A stretch of DNA of 64,000 nucleotides from an uncultured Sulfitobacter sp. Lineage in GTDB: Bacteria; Pseudomonadota; Alphaproteobacteria; Rhodobacterales; Rhodobacteraceae. A program made the translations under genes and the position numbers. Where the stretch lies: NCBI GenBank assembly GCA_947492925.1, contig CANLOQ010000004.1, positions 62,001 through 126,000 on the forward strand. The letters are read 5' to 3'. Positions within the stretch are counted from its first letter, which is position 1. Every line of letters begins with the position of its first letter. The notes beneath the pieces were generated by a model. It saw only the letters and a program-made list of their open reading frames with translations. It ran no database searches and was not told where the DNA came from. This document shows, piece after piece, positions 8,158 through 15,924 of the stretch.

Positions 8158-9423
8158 ATGCGTGACCTAGACGTTGCTGAGATCGAAAAGCTGAGGCAGC
8201 TCAACCGGGTCAAGGTGATGGCGACCCTTGTGCTGATCGCCTGCTTTCTGGTGATGGTCGCGGCCAAGATGCTGGAGCATCACTATCCCGCCTTCGCCTT
8301 TGTCGCCGCCTTTGCCGAGGCCGCGACCATCGGTGGCATCGCGGATTGGTACGCGGTTGTGGCCCTTTTCAAGCAACCGCTGAACCTGCCCTTTCCGCAT
8401 ACTGCGATCATTCCGCGCAACCAGCACCGGATCGGCGATAATCTGGGCCGGTTCATCGAAAGCAATTTTCTGGCGCCTGAACCCGTGAACGAAAAACTGC
8501 GTGAGATTGATTTCGCAGGAGAGATTTCCACATGGCTGTCAGACCGCACCCGTGCCCGCAGTCTGGCAAGCTTTGGCGGCAAGCTGGTGCCGCAACTGCT
8601 GCAATCGGTCGATGAACGCGGGCTGGTGCATTTCGCCACACAACGGGTCACGGGGCAAATCGCGAAGACGGATATCGCGCCTTTGCTGGGCAATGTCGTA
8701 CAGACGTTCATTCAGGGCGGGCGGCACCAAAAGCTGTTGGATGATCTGATCAAGGCGTTGCATCGGTTTCTGAACGATGACGAAACGCTTGAGGTGGTGC
8801 GCACCAAGGTCAAACAGGAATTACCGGTCATGTTCAACGTGATCGGGGCCGACACTTTGATCCTGCGGCGCATCGTACGCGCGGCTTCCGAGCTGTTGGA
8901 CGAGATCAAGGATGATCCTGACCACCCCCTGCGCACAGAGTTCGAGGCGTTTCTCATCACTTATCTGGACCGCACGCGGCGGACCAAAGCCTTTGCGAAA
9001 CAGGTCGAGCAGGTCAAACAGACCATGTTGGCCCGTCCCGAACTGGAAGAAGCGGCAGAGCACCTGTGGCGCGGACTGAAGGCCTATGTGCTGGAGGATG
9101 TTCAATCGAACGGTTCAGTGCTGGTCGAGAGGCTGGCGGATATGTTCGTTGAAATAGGCACCACGCTGAAGGATGAACCCAACCTGCGCCGCGACATCAA
9201 CGAAGGCATGGTGATCGTGCTGTCCAATCTGGTGGAAGAACAGCGCGGCAGCATTGCAACTTACGTGGCTGAACAGGTCAAGGGCTGGGACATGAAACAG
9301 CTTTTGGTGCTGATCGAGGTCAACGTGGGCCGCGACCTGCAATACATCCGATTTAACGGCATGATCATCGGCGGCTGCGTGGGTGTCGTGCTTTATCTGG
9401 TGGAAACTCTGCTCTTGTCATAG
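8158..9423 (+). CDS. DUF445 family membrane protein
   Basis: A 421-aa protein with an N-terminal hydrophobic helix, a second hydrophobic segment containing the typical DUF445 motif AATIGGIADWYAVVALF, then PxxHTAIIPRNxxRIG, a long charged helical middle (about 150-380), and a C-terminal hydrophobic helix (GMIIGGCVGVVLYLVE). This helix-cytoplasmic-helix layout and the motifs fit DUF445, whose function is unknown. The frame is open back to a TTG at 8032 and an ATG at 8077, but only the ATG at 8158 has a good SD (GGAG, 8-base spacing). It is followed by a second phasin gene, 68 bases downstream and possibly co-transcribed. Confidence 0.85.
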   Translation: MRDLDVAEIEKLRQLNRVKVMATLVLIACFLVMVAAKMLEHHYPAFAFVAAFAEAATIGGIADWYAVVALFKQPLNLPFPHTAIIPRNQHRIGDNLGRFIESNFLAPEPVNEKLREIDFAGEISTWLSDRTRARSLASFGGKLVPQLLQSVDERGLVHFATQRVTGQIAKTDIAPLLGNVVQTFIQGGRHQKLLDDLIKALHRFLNDDETLEVVRTKVKQELPVMFNVIGADTLILRRIVRAASELLDEIKDDPDHPLRTEFEAFLITYLDRTRRTKAFAKQVEQVKQTMLARPELEEAAEHLWRGLKAYVLEDVQSNGSVLVERLADMFVEIGTTLKDEPNLRRDINEGMVIVLSNLVEEQRGSIATYVAEQVKGWDMKQLLVLIEVNVGRDLQYIRFNGMIIGGCVGVVLYLVETLLLS

Positions 9424-9491
9424 AGGCGGCCCACCCCCTAGCATATGTCAGCGTCCGGCACTTTCGGATGGATCAAACTGGAGAAAGACAG

Positions 9492-9911
9492 ATGGCGGAC
9501 AACAGCAGCAAGAACCCCTTTATGGACATGTTTCAGGATTTCGGCAGTTCGATGCAGATCCCCGGCCCTGATATGAATGACATGATGGAATACCACCGCA
9601 AGAATTTGCAAGCCTTGCAGGCGGCGGTGCAGGTCGGATCGGGGAGCGCACAGGCACTGATGGCCAAACAGCGCGAGGCGTTGGAAAAGGCGATGGCGGA
9701 TATTTCGGACACGGTACAGAACCAGCAGGCGGGCGGTGATGCGTCCGAGATGATGTCGGCCCCGATGGATCTGGCCAAAAAGACGTTCGATGCCACACTG
9801 CAAACCACGCAGGAAATGGCCGAGATCGTGCGCGAGGGCAACGTCGAGACATTCGAGGTGATCAAGGCGCGCGTGATGGAAAGCGTCGAGGAACTGTCCG
9901 GCAAGAAATAA
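9492..9911 (+). CDS. Phasin family protein, second copy
   Basis: A 139-aa helical protein with a phasin signature: an N-terminal Met-rich start (NPFMDMFQDFG), YHRKNLQALQAA, MAKQREALEKAMADI, and a C-terminal TFDATLQTTQEMAEIVREGN segment. SD GGAG is 8 bases before the ATG at 9492; an in-frame ATG 24 bases upstream lacks an SD. It differs in sequence from the phasin at 7346-7816, so the organism probably makes two granule-coat proteins, perhaps for different granule types given the wax ester synthase and PHA synthase nearby. It ends at a strong hairpin. Confidence 0.8.
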   Translation: MADNSSKNPFMDMFQDFGSSMQIPGPDMNDMMEYHRKNLQALQAAVQVGSGSAQALMAKQREALEKAMADISDTVQNQQAGGDASEMMSAPMDLAKKTFDATLQTTQEMAEIVREGNVETFEVIKARVMESVEELSGKK

Positions 9912-9938
9912 GGCCGCACCAGAATGATGCGGCCTTTG
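9910..9938 (+). terminator. Intrinsic terminator after the second phasin gene
   Basis: Perfect 9-bp stem AAGGCCGCA / TGCGGCCTT with a 9-base loop, followed by TGGGTGTTTT. It overlaps the end of the phasin stop codon. The upstream A-rich flank is short, so termination on the plus strand is favoured. Confidence 0.7.
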
Positions 9939-9969
9939 GGTGTTTTCATCTGAGGGCCGCAGCCCCGCG

Positions 9970-10749
9970 TCAGTTCAGGTAGGCGGGTGCCGGATAAATC
10001 ACGCTGCGAAAGCCGGATCGGTCAAAGCGTTTCCACGCGCCTTCAGGCTGCGAAAGCCGGTCCGCGATTGCATAGACAGCCGCCGGATGATGACCCAGCC
10101 CACAGTGGCTTCCCTTCACCTCGATATTCTCTGTCAGGGGCGTATCCGCCTCGATGCAGTTCTGCCATGAACAGATGCCGTCGGTCTTGCTGTAGATCGC
10201 AGTTGTCGGCACCGGCGGCGCTTTGGAAATCGCACCGCCCATATGGTGATCGGCATGATGGGCTGTGGCCCGTTCGCCGCTGACTGTTTCATAGACGCGC
10301 CATGCGTTTGTGGCACGCGGCAGACCGGCAAAGGGGCTGCCCAGCGAGATCACCTGACGCACCTTTTCGGGCAGCAGCTTGCCCAGCTGGCGGGCATAGA
10401 TACCGCCAAGGCTCCACCCGACGATGCTGACCTTTTGATCGTATTGTTCGTGCAGTGAATTCACCAGATCAATCAGCCCCGCTTCCACGCCGGGACGCGG
10501 GCCGAAGTTCAGCCCCATCTTCCAGCCGTGTGCGGCAAAGCCTTTGCCTTTGAGGAACCGGCGCAATGCGACGGTAGAGGCGTCATTCGCCGTCAGGCCC
10601 GGCAGCACCAGCACCGGCTGGCCATTGCCGCGCGGTGCCAAGGCTGCAAGCGTCGGGAGGGCGGCAGCAAAGCCAAAGAGTTCGGGGATCGCTCGTCCTT
10701 CCATAAAAAGAAGGCTTTTCTTCGGTGCAAGGGTCGTCGTTTCTACCAC
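9970..10749 (-). CDS. Alpha/beta hydrolase (lipase/esterase-like)
   Basis: A 259-aa alpha/beta-hydrolase. PVLVLPGLTAND forms the oxyanion strand-turn, GWSLGG is the nucleophile elbow (Ser), and the likely acid and His lie in YSKTDGICSW and GSHCGLGHHP. No signal peptide. The start is GTG with AGGA 8 bases upstream. It sits between the phasin genes and the wax ester synthase, so cleavage of a stored lipid or PHA-derived ester is a reasonable guess, but the substrate cannot be read from the sequence. It is separated from the upstream WS/DGAT gene by 122 bases that contain a palindrome and its own promoter-like TTGACA. Confidence 0.75.
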   Translation of the reverse strand: MVETTTLAPKKSLLFMEGRAIPELFGFAAALPTLAALAPRGNGQPVLVLPGLTANDASTVALRRFLKGKGFAAHGWKMGLNFGPRPGVEAGLIDLVNSLHEQYDQKVSIVGWSLGGIYARQLGKLLPEKVRQVISLGSPFAGLPRATNAWRVYETVSGERATAHHADHHMGGAISKAPPVPTTAIYSKTDGICSWQNCIEADTPLTENIEVKGSHCGLGHHPAAVYAIADRLSQPEGAWKRFDRSGFRSVIYPAPAYLN

Positions 10750-10798
10750 GGTACGTTCCTCTCATATGCGAAATATGACTGCGTCTTTCTAAGTAGGT

Positions 10799-10813
10799 GC
10801 GACGGAACGTCGC
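10799..10813. promoter_or_regulatory. Inverted repeat in the promoter region of the alpha/beta hydrolase gene
   Basis: Perfect 6-bp arms GCGACG and CGTCGC around GAA. On the minus strand a TTGACA (10821-10816) lies just upstream, so the palindrome sits where a repressor would occlude the -35/-10 spacer of the hydrolase promoter. The -10 box is weak. No regulator gene is adjacent. Confidence 0.35.
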
Positions 10814-10871
10814 TCTGTCAACCGGAGCGTTAGGTCACCTTTGAGATATTAATGGCCAGAGTCCACTAAAT

Positions 10872-12293
10872 TCAGGCATCCTTTTGCGCCTGTTCTTTGA
10901 CAACGGCCTCCTTCAATTCCGCCATCGACGCCACGATCAGATCGGCGAAATGATCCGCATCCGGCAGCGCTTTGTAATCGGCGGTGATGCCAAAATCGAG
11001 GTGATCCAGATAGCTTTGCACCGTTACGTTCAGCCCAACGCCGTGGGTGGCGATAGAAACAGGATAAAGCGCCGTCACCTTGGCCCCTGCACAATAAAGC
11101 GGAAAGGGCGGGCCAGCGGTGTTGGAAATACACAGGTTCACCACCTGTGGGATCACGTCAGCCAGTTTCGTCCCGCCGTATAGCTGCATCAGCCCCGGCA
11201 GCAGCGACGGTGCGCCAATGAGGGTAAAATCCTGCGGAGCGGCGTCTTTGACGCTGCCCGCCAGTGCCTTGGATGTGCCGGATTCCTGTTTAATCTTACG
11301 CAGACGTTTTAGCGGATCGCCGTAGTTTGTAGCCAGCGGGATATTCATCCCGAAAACCTGGTTATTGATGTCCGAATTTCCCATCTCGCGCAAAGAAATC
11401 GGGACAAATGCCACCAGCGCCGCATCAGGCAACTTTTGCTTGTCCATCAGATAGGTCCGCAGCGCCCCGCTGGTTGCGGCCATCACCACATCGTTCAGCT
11501 TGGTGCCCGTCGCCTTGGCGATCATCTTGGCATCCGACAAAGACGCCGACCGGGCGGCATAGCTGCGCTTGCTGCCCACGGTCACGTTGAACGGCGTGCG
11601 CGGGGCCAGCATTTGCGGAAGACCGACCTTGCCGGTCAGCACGGGGGCGACCATATCGGCCATCTGCCCCAGCACCTTTGGCACATTTTCAATGAAGTTC
11701 AGTTGCTGGCGCGCGACATTGGCCATCACGTCACTCACGCCAAGGATGGCGCGTTCAATTTCACTGGGCTTGCGCTGTGGCGCTTTGGGTGTTGGCGGCT
11801 CCACCTCGCGCGGCTCTTCGGTCATGTCGTACAACGCTTTGGTAATGACCATGCCTGCACCGCCGTCCACCGCCGCATGGTGAACCTTGGAATACAGCGC
11901 GGCCTGTCGCCCCTCGATCCCTTCGATCACAGTGAACTGCCACAGTGGTTTTTTGCGGTCGAGCCGCACGGCATGCAGGTCCGCGACCATTTGCTCAAGC
12001 TGGGCCTGCGTGCCGGGTTTGGGCAATTTGGCGGACTGGATATGATAGTCAAAATCCAATTCTCCGGCATCGACCCAGCCGGGGTGGTCAATTTCGAACA
12101 TGGTTTTGGCAAGCTTCATCCCGAAAATGGGGATCAGATGCACGCGCCCTTTAAAAAACTCGGTGAAATGCTTGTGAAAAGACCCTTTGAACCCCTTGGG
12201 CAAATCATAGAGCGTAAGGCCAGCGACATGCATCGGGGTTTCATCGGTTTCCATATACAGAAAGGTGGCGTCGATCCCGCTGAGCTGCTTCAT
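10872..12293 (-). CDS. Wax ester synthase / diacylglycerol acyltransferase (WS/DGAT)
   Basis: A 473-aa bifunctional acyltransferase of the AtfA/Wax-DGAT family (usual length 450-480). The N-terminus has the family PLSGxDxxFLYxET-like start (LSGIDATFLYMETDETPMH), the catalytic HHAAVDG is at residues 138-144, and the C-terminal WES domain includes the GDP-L-R-x-I-like and NISNTAGP-type (CISNTAGPPFPLY) motifs. It esterifies acyl-CoA with fatty alcohol or diacylglycerol to make wax esters or triacylglycerol at the cytoplasmic membrane. No fatty acyl reductase is visible nearby, so TAG may be the product. Its place beside PHA genes groups two carbon-storage systems. Confidence 0.9.
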   Translation of the reverse strand: MKQLSGIDATFLYMETDETPMHVAGLTLYDLPKGFKGSFHKHFTEFFKGRVHLIPIFGMKLAKTMFEIDHPGWVDAGELDFDYHIQSAKLPKPGTQAQLEQMVADLHAVRLDRKKPLWQFTVIEGIEGRQAALYSKVHHAAVDGGAGMVITKALYDMTEEPREVEPPTPKAPQRKPSEIERAILGVSDVMANVARQQLNFIENVPKVLGQMADMVAPVLTGKVGLPQMLAPRTPFNVTVGSKRSYAARSASLSDAKMIAKATGTKLNDVVMAATSGALRTYLMDKQKLPDAALVAFVPISLREMGNSDINNQVFGMNIPLATNYGDPLKRLRKIKQESGTSKALAGSVKDAAPQDFTLIGAPSLLPGLMQLYGGTKLADVIPQVVNLCISNTAGPPFPLYCAGAKVTALYPVSIATHGVGLNVTVQSYLDHLDFGITADYKALPDADHFADLIVASMAELKEAVVKEQAQKDA

Positions 12294-12630
12294 TCCCGGT
12301 CCGTCCCTGATCTAGTTGACGCTGCGCGCCTGCTTGATCAGTTGACTAAACTCTCTACACTTAATCAAGCACACTGCGGTTAACGTGTGGTCAGCACCCG
12401 AATAATGCATAAAATAAAGGGGCTGGCACAGGGAGGAGACAAGATTTGGATCGTAACCGGACGCCATACTTACGCGCCTGTGACTGGAAAACAGTTGATC
12501 CAACACGCTTGTCAGCCCGCCATTCAGCGCATCCAGCCCGATCTTTTCACGTTGCCTCCTGCCTTGCCGCGCGCTTTTACGGCGCGGGCCATCAGGTGCT
12601 GCATGACTTTGCACAAAAGGAATTCGCACA
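12294..12630. other. Intergenic region between WS/DGAT and the MaoC-phaC-phaZ operon
   Basis: This 337-base stretch holds divergent promoters. A long-range inverted repeat GCTTGAT (12332-12338) / ATCAAGC (12364-12370) overlaps the expected WS/DGAT promoter. A TGC-rich element (12596-12614, GTGC...GCAC) lies just before the MaoC SD. A strong SD-like GGGAGGAG (12431-12438) precedes a 62-codon frame starting at TTG 12446 whose stop overlaps the MaoC ATG. I see no clear RNA gene. Confidence 0.4.
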
Positions 12631-12634
12631 ATGA
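12446..12634 (+). CDS. Possible 62-aa leader peptide or small protein coupled to maoC (doubtful)
   Basis: A short frame with a TTG start 8 bases after a strong GGGAGGAG. Its TGA overlaps the MaoC ATG (ATGA), the arrangement used for translational coupling throughout this window. The protein is Arg/His/Ala-rich, has no recognisable motif and has poor similarity in composition to neighbouring genes. It may be a chance frame in a leader, a coupling ORF, or a small basic protein. MaoC has its own weak SD (AAGGAA), so it does not depend on this frame. Confidence 0.2.
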   Translation: MDRNRTPYLRACDWKTVDPTRLSARHSAHPARSFHVASCLAARFYGAGHQVLHDFAQKEFAQ

Positions 12635-13107
12635 CAGAACTGACATTTGACAGCCTTGGCGGCATGGTGGGCGAACATCTGGGCACGTCCTCGTGGCACG
12701 AGGTGACGCAGGATGCGGTCAACGAATTTGCCAATTGCACCGGCGACCGGCAGTGGATCCACATCGACGTGGAGCGCGCCAAGAAGGAAAGCCCCTTTGG
12801 TGGTCCAGTGGCACACGGCTATCTGACGCTGTCGCTGGTGGCGTCCATGTCGATGGAGATCGGTGCCGTGCCCAAAGGGACGGCGGCGGCGCTGAACTAC
12901 GGGTTGGACAAGGTGCGTTTTCTGGCACCGGTCCCCGTAGGTGCCAAGCTGCGGCTGCACTCCAAACTTCTGGGTTTCGAGCGCAAGGACAACGGCCAAT
13001 ATCTGATGAAGGCCGAAAACACGATGGAGATCGAGGGCGCGGACAAACCGGCGCTGATTGCCGAAAGTCTGGCGGTGCTGGTGCCCGGACCCGATGCCCA
13101 AACCTGA
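12631..13107 (+). CDS. MaoC-like (R)-specific enoyl-CoA hydratase, probable PHA monomer supply
   Basis: A 158-aa single hot-dog domain protein. The hydratase-2 motif is visible in FANCTGDRQWIHIDVERAKKE and the following FGGPVAHGYLTLSL, with the catalytic Asp and His in place (about residues 33 and 38). Family members hydrate trans-2-enoyl-CoA to (R)-3-hydroxyacyl-CoA. Its position directly before a class II-like PHA synthase (15 bases) suggests a PhaJ role, draining beta-oxidation intermediates into polymer. Single-domain MaoC proteins also serve other pathways, so the assignment rests on context. Confidence 0.78.
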   Translation: MTELTFDSLGGMVGEHLGTSSWHEVTQDAVNEFANCTGDRQWIHIDVERAKKESPFGGPVAHGYLTLSLVASMSMEIGAVPKGTAAALNYGLDKVRFLAPVPVGAKLRLHSKLLGFERKDNGQYLMKAENTMEIEGADKPALIAESLAVLVPGPDAQT

Positions 13108-13122
13108 AAAGGGAGCTGTGAA

Positions 13123-14832
13123 ATGACAACCGAAAAACCAAAGATGTCCAAGAATGCCCGCGATATCGCTGAGAATGCGGCGGAAAACACGCTAGCGCTG
13201 AACCCGCTGGTCACGCTCAAGGCCGAGGATATGTTTGGCGCGGGCACCAATCTGGTGCGCGCGCTGGCGGCCCAGCCGCAAACGATGATGAACCAGTGGA
13301 TGAGCCTTGCCAACGATATGACCAAGATCGTCACGCAATCCTCTGACATCGCGCCAGATCGGAAGGACCGACGTTTTGCGGATACCGCGTGGAACAACAA
13401 CATCTTTTCCAAAGGGTTGATGCAAAGCTATCTTTCGTGGTCCGAAAAGGTCACCGAGATGGTCGAGGAACTGGACCTGCCCGACAAGGATGCGGCGCGC
13501 GCCCGTCTGGTCACGTCGATCTTTGTCGATACGATGGCCCCGTCCAACAACTTTTTCGCCAATCCCACCGCATTGAAGCAGTTGTTCGAGACAGGCGGCA
13601 AAAGCGCCATCGACGGTTTGCAGAACCTGATCACCGATATGACTGAGAACGGCGGCCTGCCATCTTCGGTTGATACGTCCAAATTCAAGGTGGGCGAAAA
13701 CCTTGCGATTACCCCCGGCAACGTGGTGTTCCGAAACGAGGTGATCGAGCTGATCCACTACACAGCGCAGACCGACAAGGTGTACAAGCGCCCTCTGCTG
13801 GTCGTGCCGCCGCAGATCAACAAGTATTATTCGATCGACATGGCACCGGGCAAAAGCATGATCGAATTTCTGCTGTCACAGGGCATCCAGCCCTATTGTG
13901 TCAGCTGGCGCAACCCGACCAAGGAAATGCGCAACTGGGACATGACGACCTATATCACCGCGCTGGATGAGGCCTGCGAAGCAGCACTTGAGATCACCGG
14001 CGCGGATTCCGTCAACATCATGGGCTCATGCTCGGGCGGCATTACACTGTCGACCTATGCGGGCTGGCTGGCGGCACAGGGCGAAGAGGACAAGATCAAT
14101 TCGGTCATCCTTGCCGTTTGCGTGCTGGACACGATGTCGAGCACTGACAACGATATGGCGGCACTTGTGACGCCCGAAACGGTCAAGGCGGCCAAGCTGG
14201 CGTCTTCCAGCCGGGGCGTGCTGGACGGGCAGGACATGGCCAAGATGTTTGCATGGATGCGGCCCAACGACCTGATCTGGAACTATTGGGTGAACAATTA
14301 TCTGCTGGGCAATGCTCCGCCTGCGTTCGACGTGCTGTACTGGAACGCCGACACCACGCGCCTGCCTGCGGGGCTGCATGGCGACTTTCTGGATATGATC
14401 TATACCAACCCCTTTCTCAACCCCGGCGCGATGGTCGTCGGCGGGCACGAGATTGATATGACAAAGGTGAACTACGACACCTACGTCATTGCCGGCACGA
14501 CCGACCATATCACACCGTGGAAAGCGGTCTATAACACCGCACGGCTTTACGGTGATAACACGACCTTCATCCTGTCGAACTCCGGCCATCTGCAAAGCCT
14601 CCTGAACCCTCCGGGCAATCCAAAGGCGTGGTACATGAAGGCCCCCGCGAAACAGGCCGATCCCGAAGAATGGGCCGAGAAGGCCAAGAAACACGAAGGC
14701 AGCTGGTGGGTTGATTGGGGCGAAATGCTGCAAAAGAAATCAGGGGCCGAGATCAAGGCACCCAAATCCCCCGGTTCGAAAAAGAACCCCACGCTTGGGC
14801 CCGCACCGGGCACGTATGTCTTCGAACCCTGA
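13123..14832 (+). CDS. phaC: Poly(3-hydroxyalkanoate) synthase, class II-like (medium-chain monomers)
   Basis: A 569-aa PHA synthase. The lipase-like box is GSCSGG with nucleophile Cys303, and the catalytic Asp461 (GTTDHITPW) and His489 (SGHLQS) are present. Many blocks read like Pseudomonas PhaC1/C2 rather than the class I enzymes usual in alphaproteobacteria: ENTLALNP near the N-terminus, DRRFADTAW, FETGGKS, LLVVPPQINKYY, SWRNPTKE, AWMRPNDLIWNYWVNNYLLG, LLNPPGNPK and the APGTYVxE C-terminus. Class II enzymes polymerise C6-C14 (R)-3-hydroxyacyl-CoA. It is followed by a medium-chain-type depolymerase, as in Pseudomonas. The granule-bound enzyme is cytoplasmic. SD GGGAG precedes the ATG. Confidence 0.92.
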   Translation: MTTEKPKMSKNARDIAENAAENTLALNPLVTLKAEDMFGAGTNLVRALAAQPQTMMNQWMSLANDMTKIVTQSSDIAPDRKDRRFADTAWNNNIFSKGLMQSYLSWSEKVTEMVEELDLPDKDAARARLVTSIFVDTMAPSNNFFANPTALKQLFETGGKSAIDGLQNLITDMTENGGLPSSVDTSKFKVGENLAITPGNVVFRNEVIELIHYTAQTDKVYKRPLLVVPPQINKYYSIDMAPGKSMIEFLLSQGIQPYCVSWRNPTKEMRNWDMTTYITALDEACEAALEITGADSVNIMGSCSGGITLSTYAGWLAAQGEEDKINSVILAVCVLDTMSSTDNDMAALVTPETVKAAKLASSSRGVLDGQDMAKMFAWMRPNDLIWNYWVNNYLLGNAPPAFDVLYWNADTTRLPAGLHGDFLDMIYTNPFLNPGAMVVGGHEIDMTKVNYDTYVIAGTTDHITPWKAVYNTARLYGDNTTFILSNSGHLQSLLNPPGNPKAWYMKAPAKQADPEEWAEKAKKHEGSWWVDWGEMLQKKSGAEIKAPKSPGSKKNPTLGPAPGTYVFEP

Positions 14833-14871
14833 ACTCAAAACGCTTTTCCGGCCCAGCCAAGGATACCCGAC

Positions 14872-15720
14872 ATGAACACCACCACAAAGGCGCGCCCAGA
14901 GGTAAAACTGCCCAAGGGCATCCGTATCGAGATGATTGACGTGCGCGGCCAGATGCTGCGCGTGGCGATCAAGGAAGGTGCCGAAGGCGCGGTTCCCTTA
15001 CTGATGTTCAATGGCATCGGTGCAAATCTTGAGCTTGGCTTTCCTTTCCTTACAGAGCTGACGGACCGCCCCGCGATCCTGTTCGATGTACCGGGGGTTG
15101 GCGGATCACCCATGCCCGCCCTGCCCTACCGTCCCAACACGATGGCGCGGATGGCAAAGCATCTGTTGCAGCATCTGGGCCACACGCAGGCGGATGTGTC
15201 CGGCGTGTCCTGGGGCGGAGGACTGGCGCAGCAGTTTGCGCGGCAATATCCGCGCATCTGCCGCAAACTGGTTCTTGTCGCGACATCATCGGGTTGGACG
15301 ATGGTGCCGGGCAAGCCCAGCGTCCTCAGCAAGATGGGCAGCATCAAGCGCTATACTGACAAGGGATACATGCGGTCGATTGCGTCAGAAATATACGGTG
15401 GCGCATTCCGCAGGGATGATACGTTGATTGATGCTCATGCCGCAGGCATGCGACCATCTTCCAATGCAGGCTATATGCTGCAACTGCTGGCAATGACCGG
15501 CTGGACCAGCGTGCCGTGGCTTTGGCGGCTTAAACAGCCCACGCTTGTGTTGTCGGGCACCGATGACCCCCTGATCCCGGTGGCCAATGCGAAACTTCTT
15601 GCGCATCTTATACCCAACGCCCGACTTGAACTGGTCGAGGACGGGCATCTTTTTGTGGTCACCAGCCCCAAGGAAACCGCAGCCACCGTCGCTGCGTTTC
15701 TGGACGAACCCCTGAGCTGA
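14872..15720 (+). CDS. phaZ: Intracellular medium-chain PHA depolymerase
   Basis: A 282-aa alpha/beta hydrolase. FNGIGANLEL, FDVPGVGGS, GVSWGGGLAQQFA (nucleophile Ser113), IYGGAFRRD, QPTLVLSGTDDPLIP and DGHLF closely follow the intracellular mcl-PHA depolymerase PhaZ of Pseudomonas, including the acid and His of the triad. It has an about 12-residue N-terminal extension and no signal peptide, so it acts on native granules. It lies 39 bases after phaC, the same order as the pseudomonad phaC1-phaZ pair. It would release (R)-3-hydroxy fatty acids. Confidence 0.88.
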   Translation: MNTTTKARPEVKLPKGIRIEMIDVRGQMLRVAIKEGAEGAVPLLMFNGIGANLELGFPFLTELTDRPAILFDVPGVGGSPMPALPYRPNTMARMAKHLLQHLGHTQADVSGVSWGGGLAQQFARQYPRICRKLVLVATSSGWTMVPGKPSVLSKMGSIKRYTDKGYMRSIASEIYGGAFRRDDTLIDAHAAGMRPSSNAGYMLQLLAMTGWTSVPWLWRLKQPTLVLSGTDDPLIPVANAKLLAHLIPNARLELVEDGHLFVVTSPKETAATVAAFLDEPLS

Positions 15721-15798
15721 TCCGCACAGGGCCAGACCCGGTGCGCGCAACGGGCCTGCCCCAGCGCCCTTGCGGCCCGGCCTGCATCCGGTGTTGAG

Positions 15799-15828
15799 TT
15801 GACACCGGTCCGGCATTCTCCATACTCT
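15799..15828 (+). promoter_or_regulatory. Sigma-70-type promoter of the TAXI-TRAP operon
   Basis: TTGACA at 15799-15804 and TACTCT at 15823-15828, 18 bases apart (or ATACTC with 17). The -35 box lies inside a shorter inverted repeat, CCGGTGT/ACACCGG (15788-15808). Transcription would begin near 15835, directly before the palindrome at 15842-15866. Confidence 0.6.
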
Positions 15829-15841
15829 ATTCCACAGAGCG

Positions 15842-15866
15842 AAACGCTGTTTCACAAACAGCGTTT
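15842..15866. promoter_or_regulatory. Perfect 11-bp inverted repeat downstream of the TAXI-TRAP promoter (operator candidate)
   Basis: Arms AAACGCTGTTT and AAACAGCGTTT are separated by CAC. The left part also forms a smaller palindrome GAAAC-GCT-GTTTC (15841-15853). The element begins about 14 bases after the -10 box and ends 58 bases before the start codon, where a bound repressor would block elongation. It could also fold as an mRNA hairpin, but no U-run follows. The LysR gene at 24676 is the only regulator nearby and is not adjacent. Confidence 0.55.
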
Positions 15867-15924
15867 TACTTGTCCGGGTTGCCTGCGAACCATGCGGTCC
15901 GGGAATCAAAATGGGAGGAAAACT

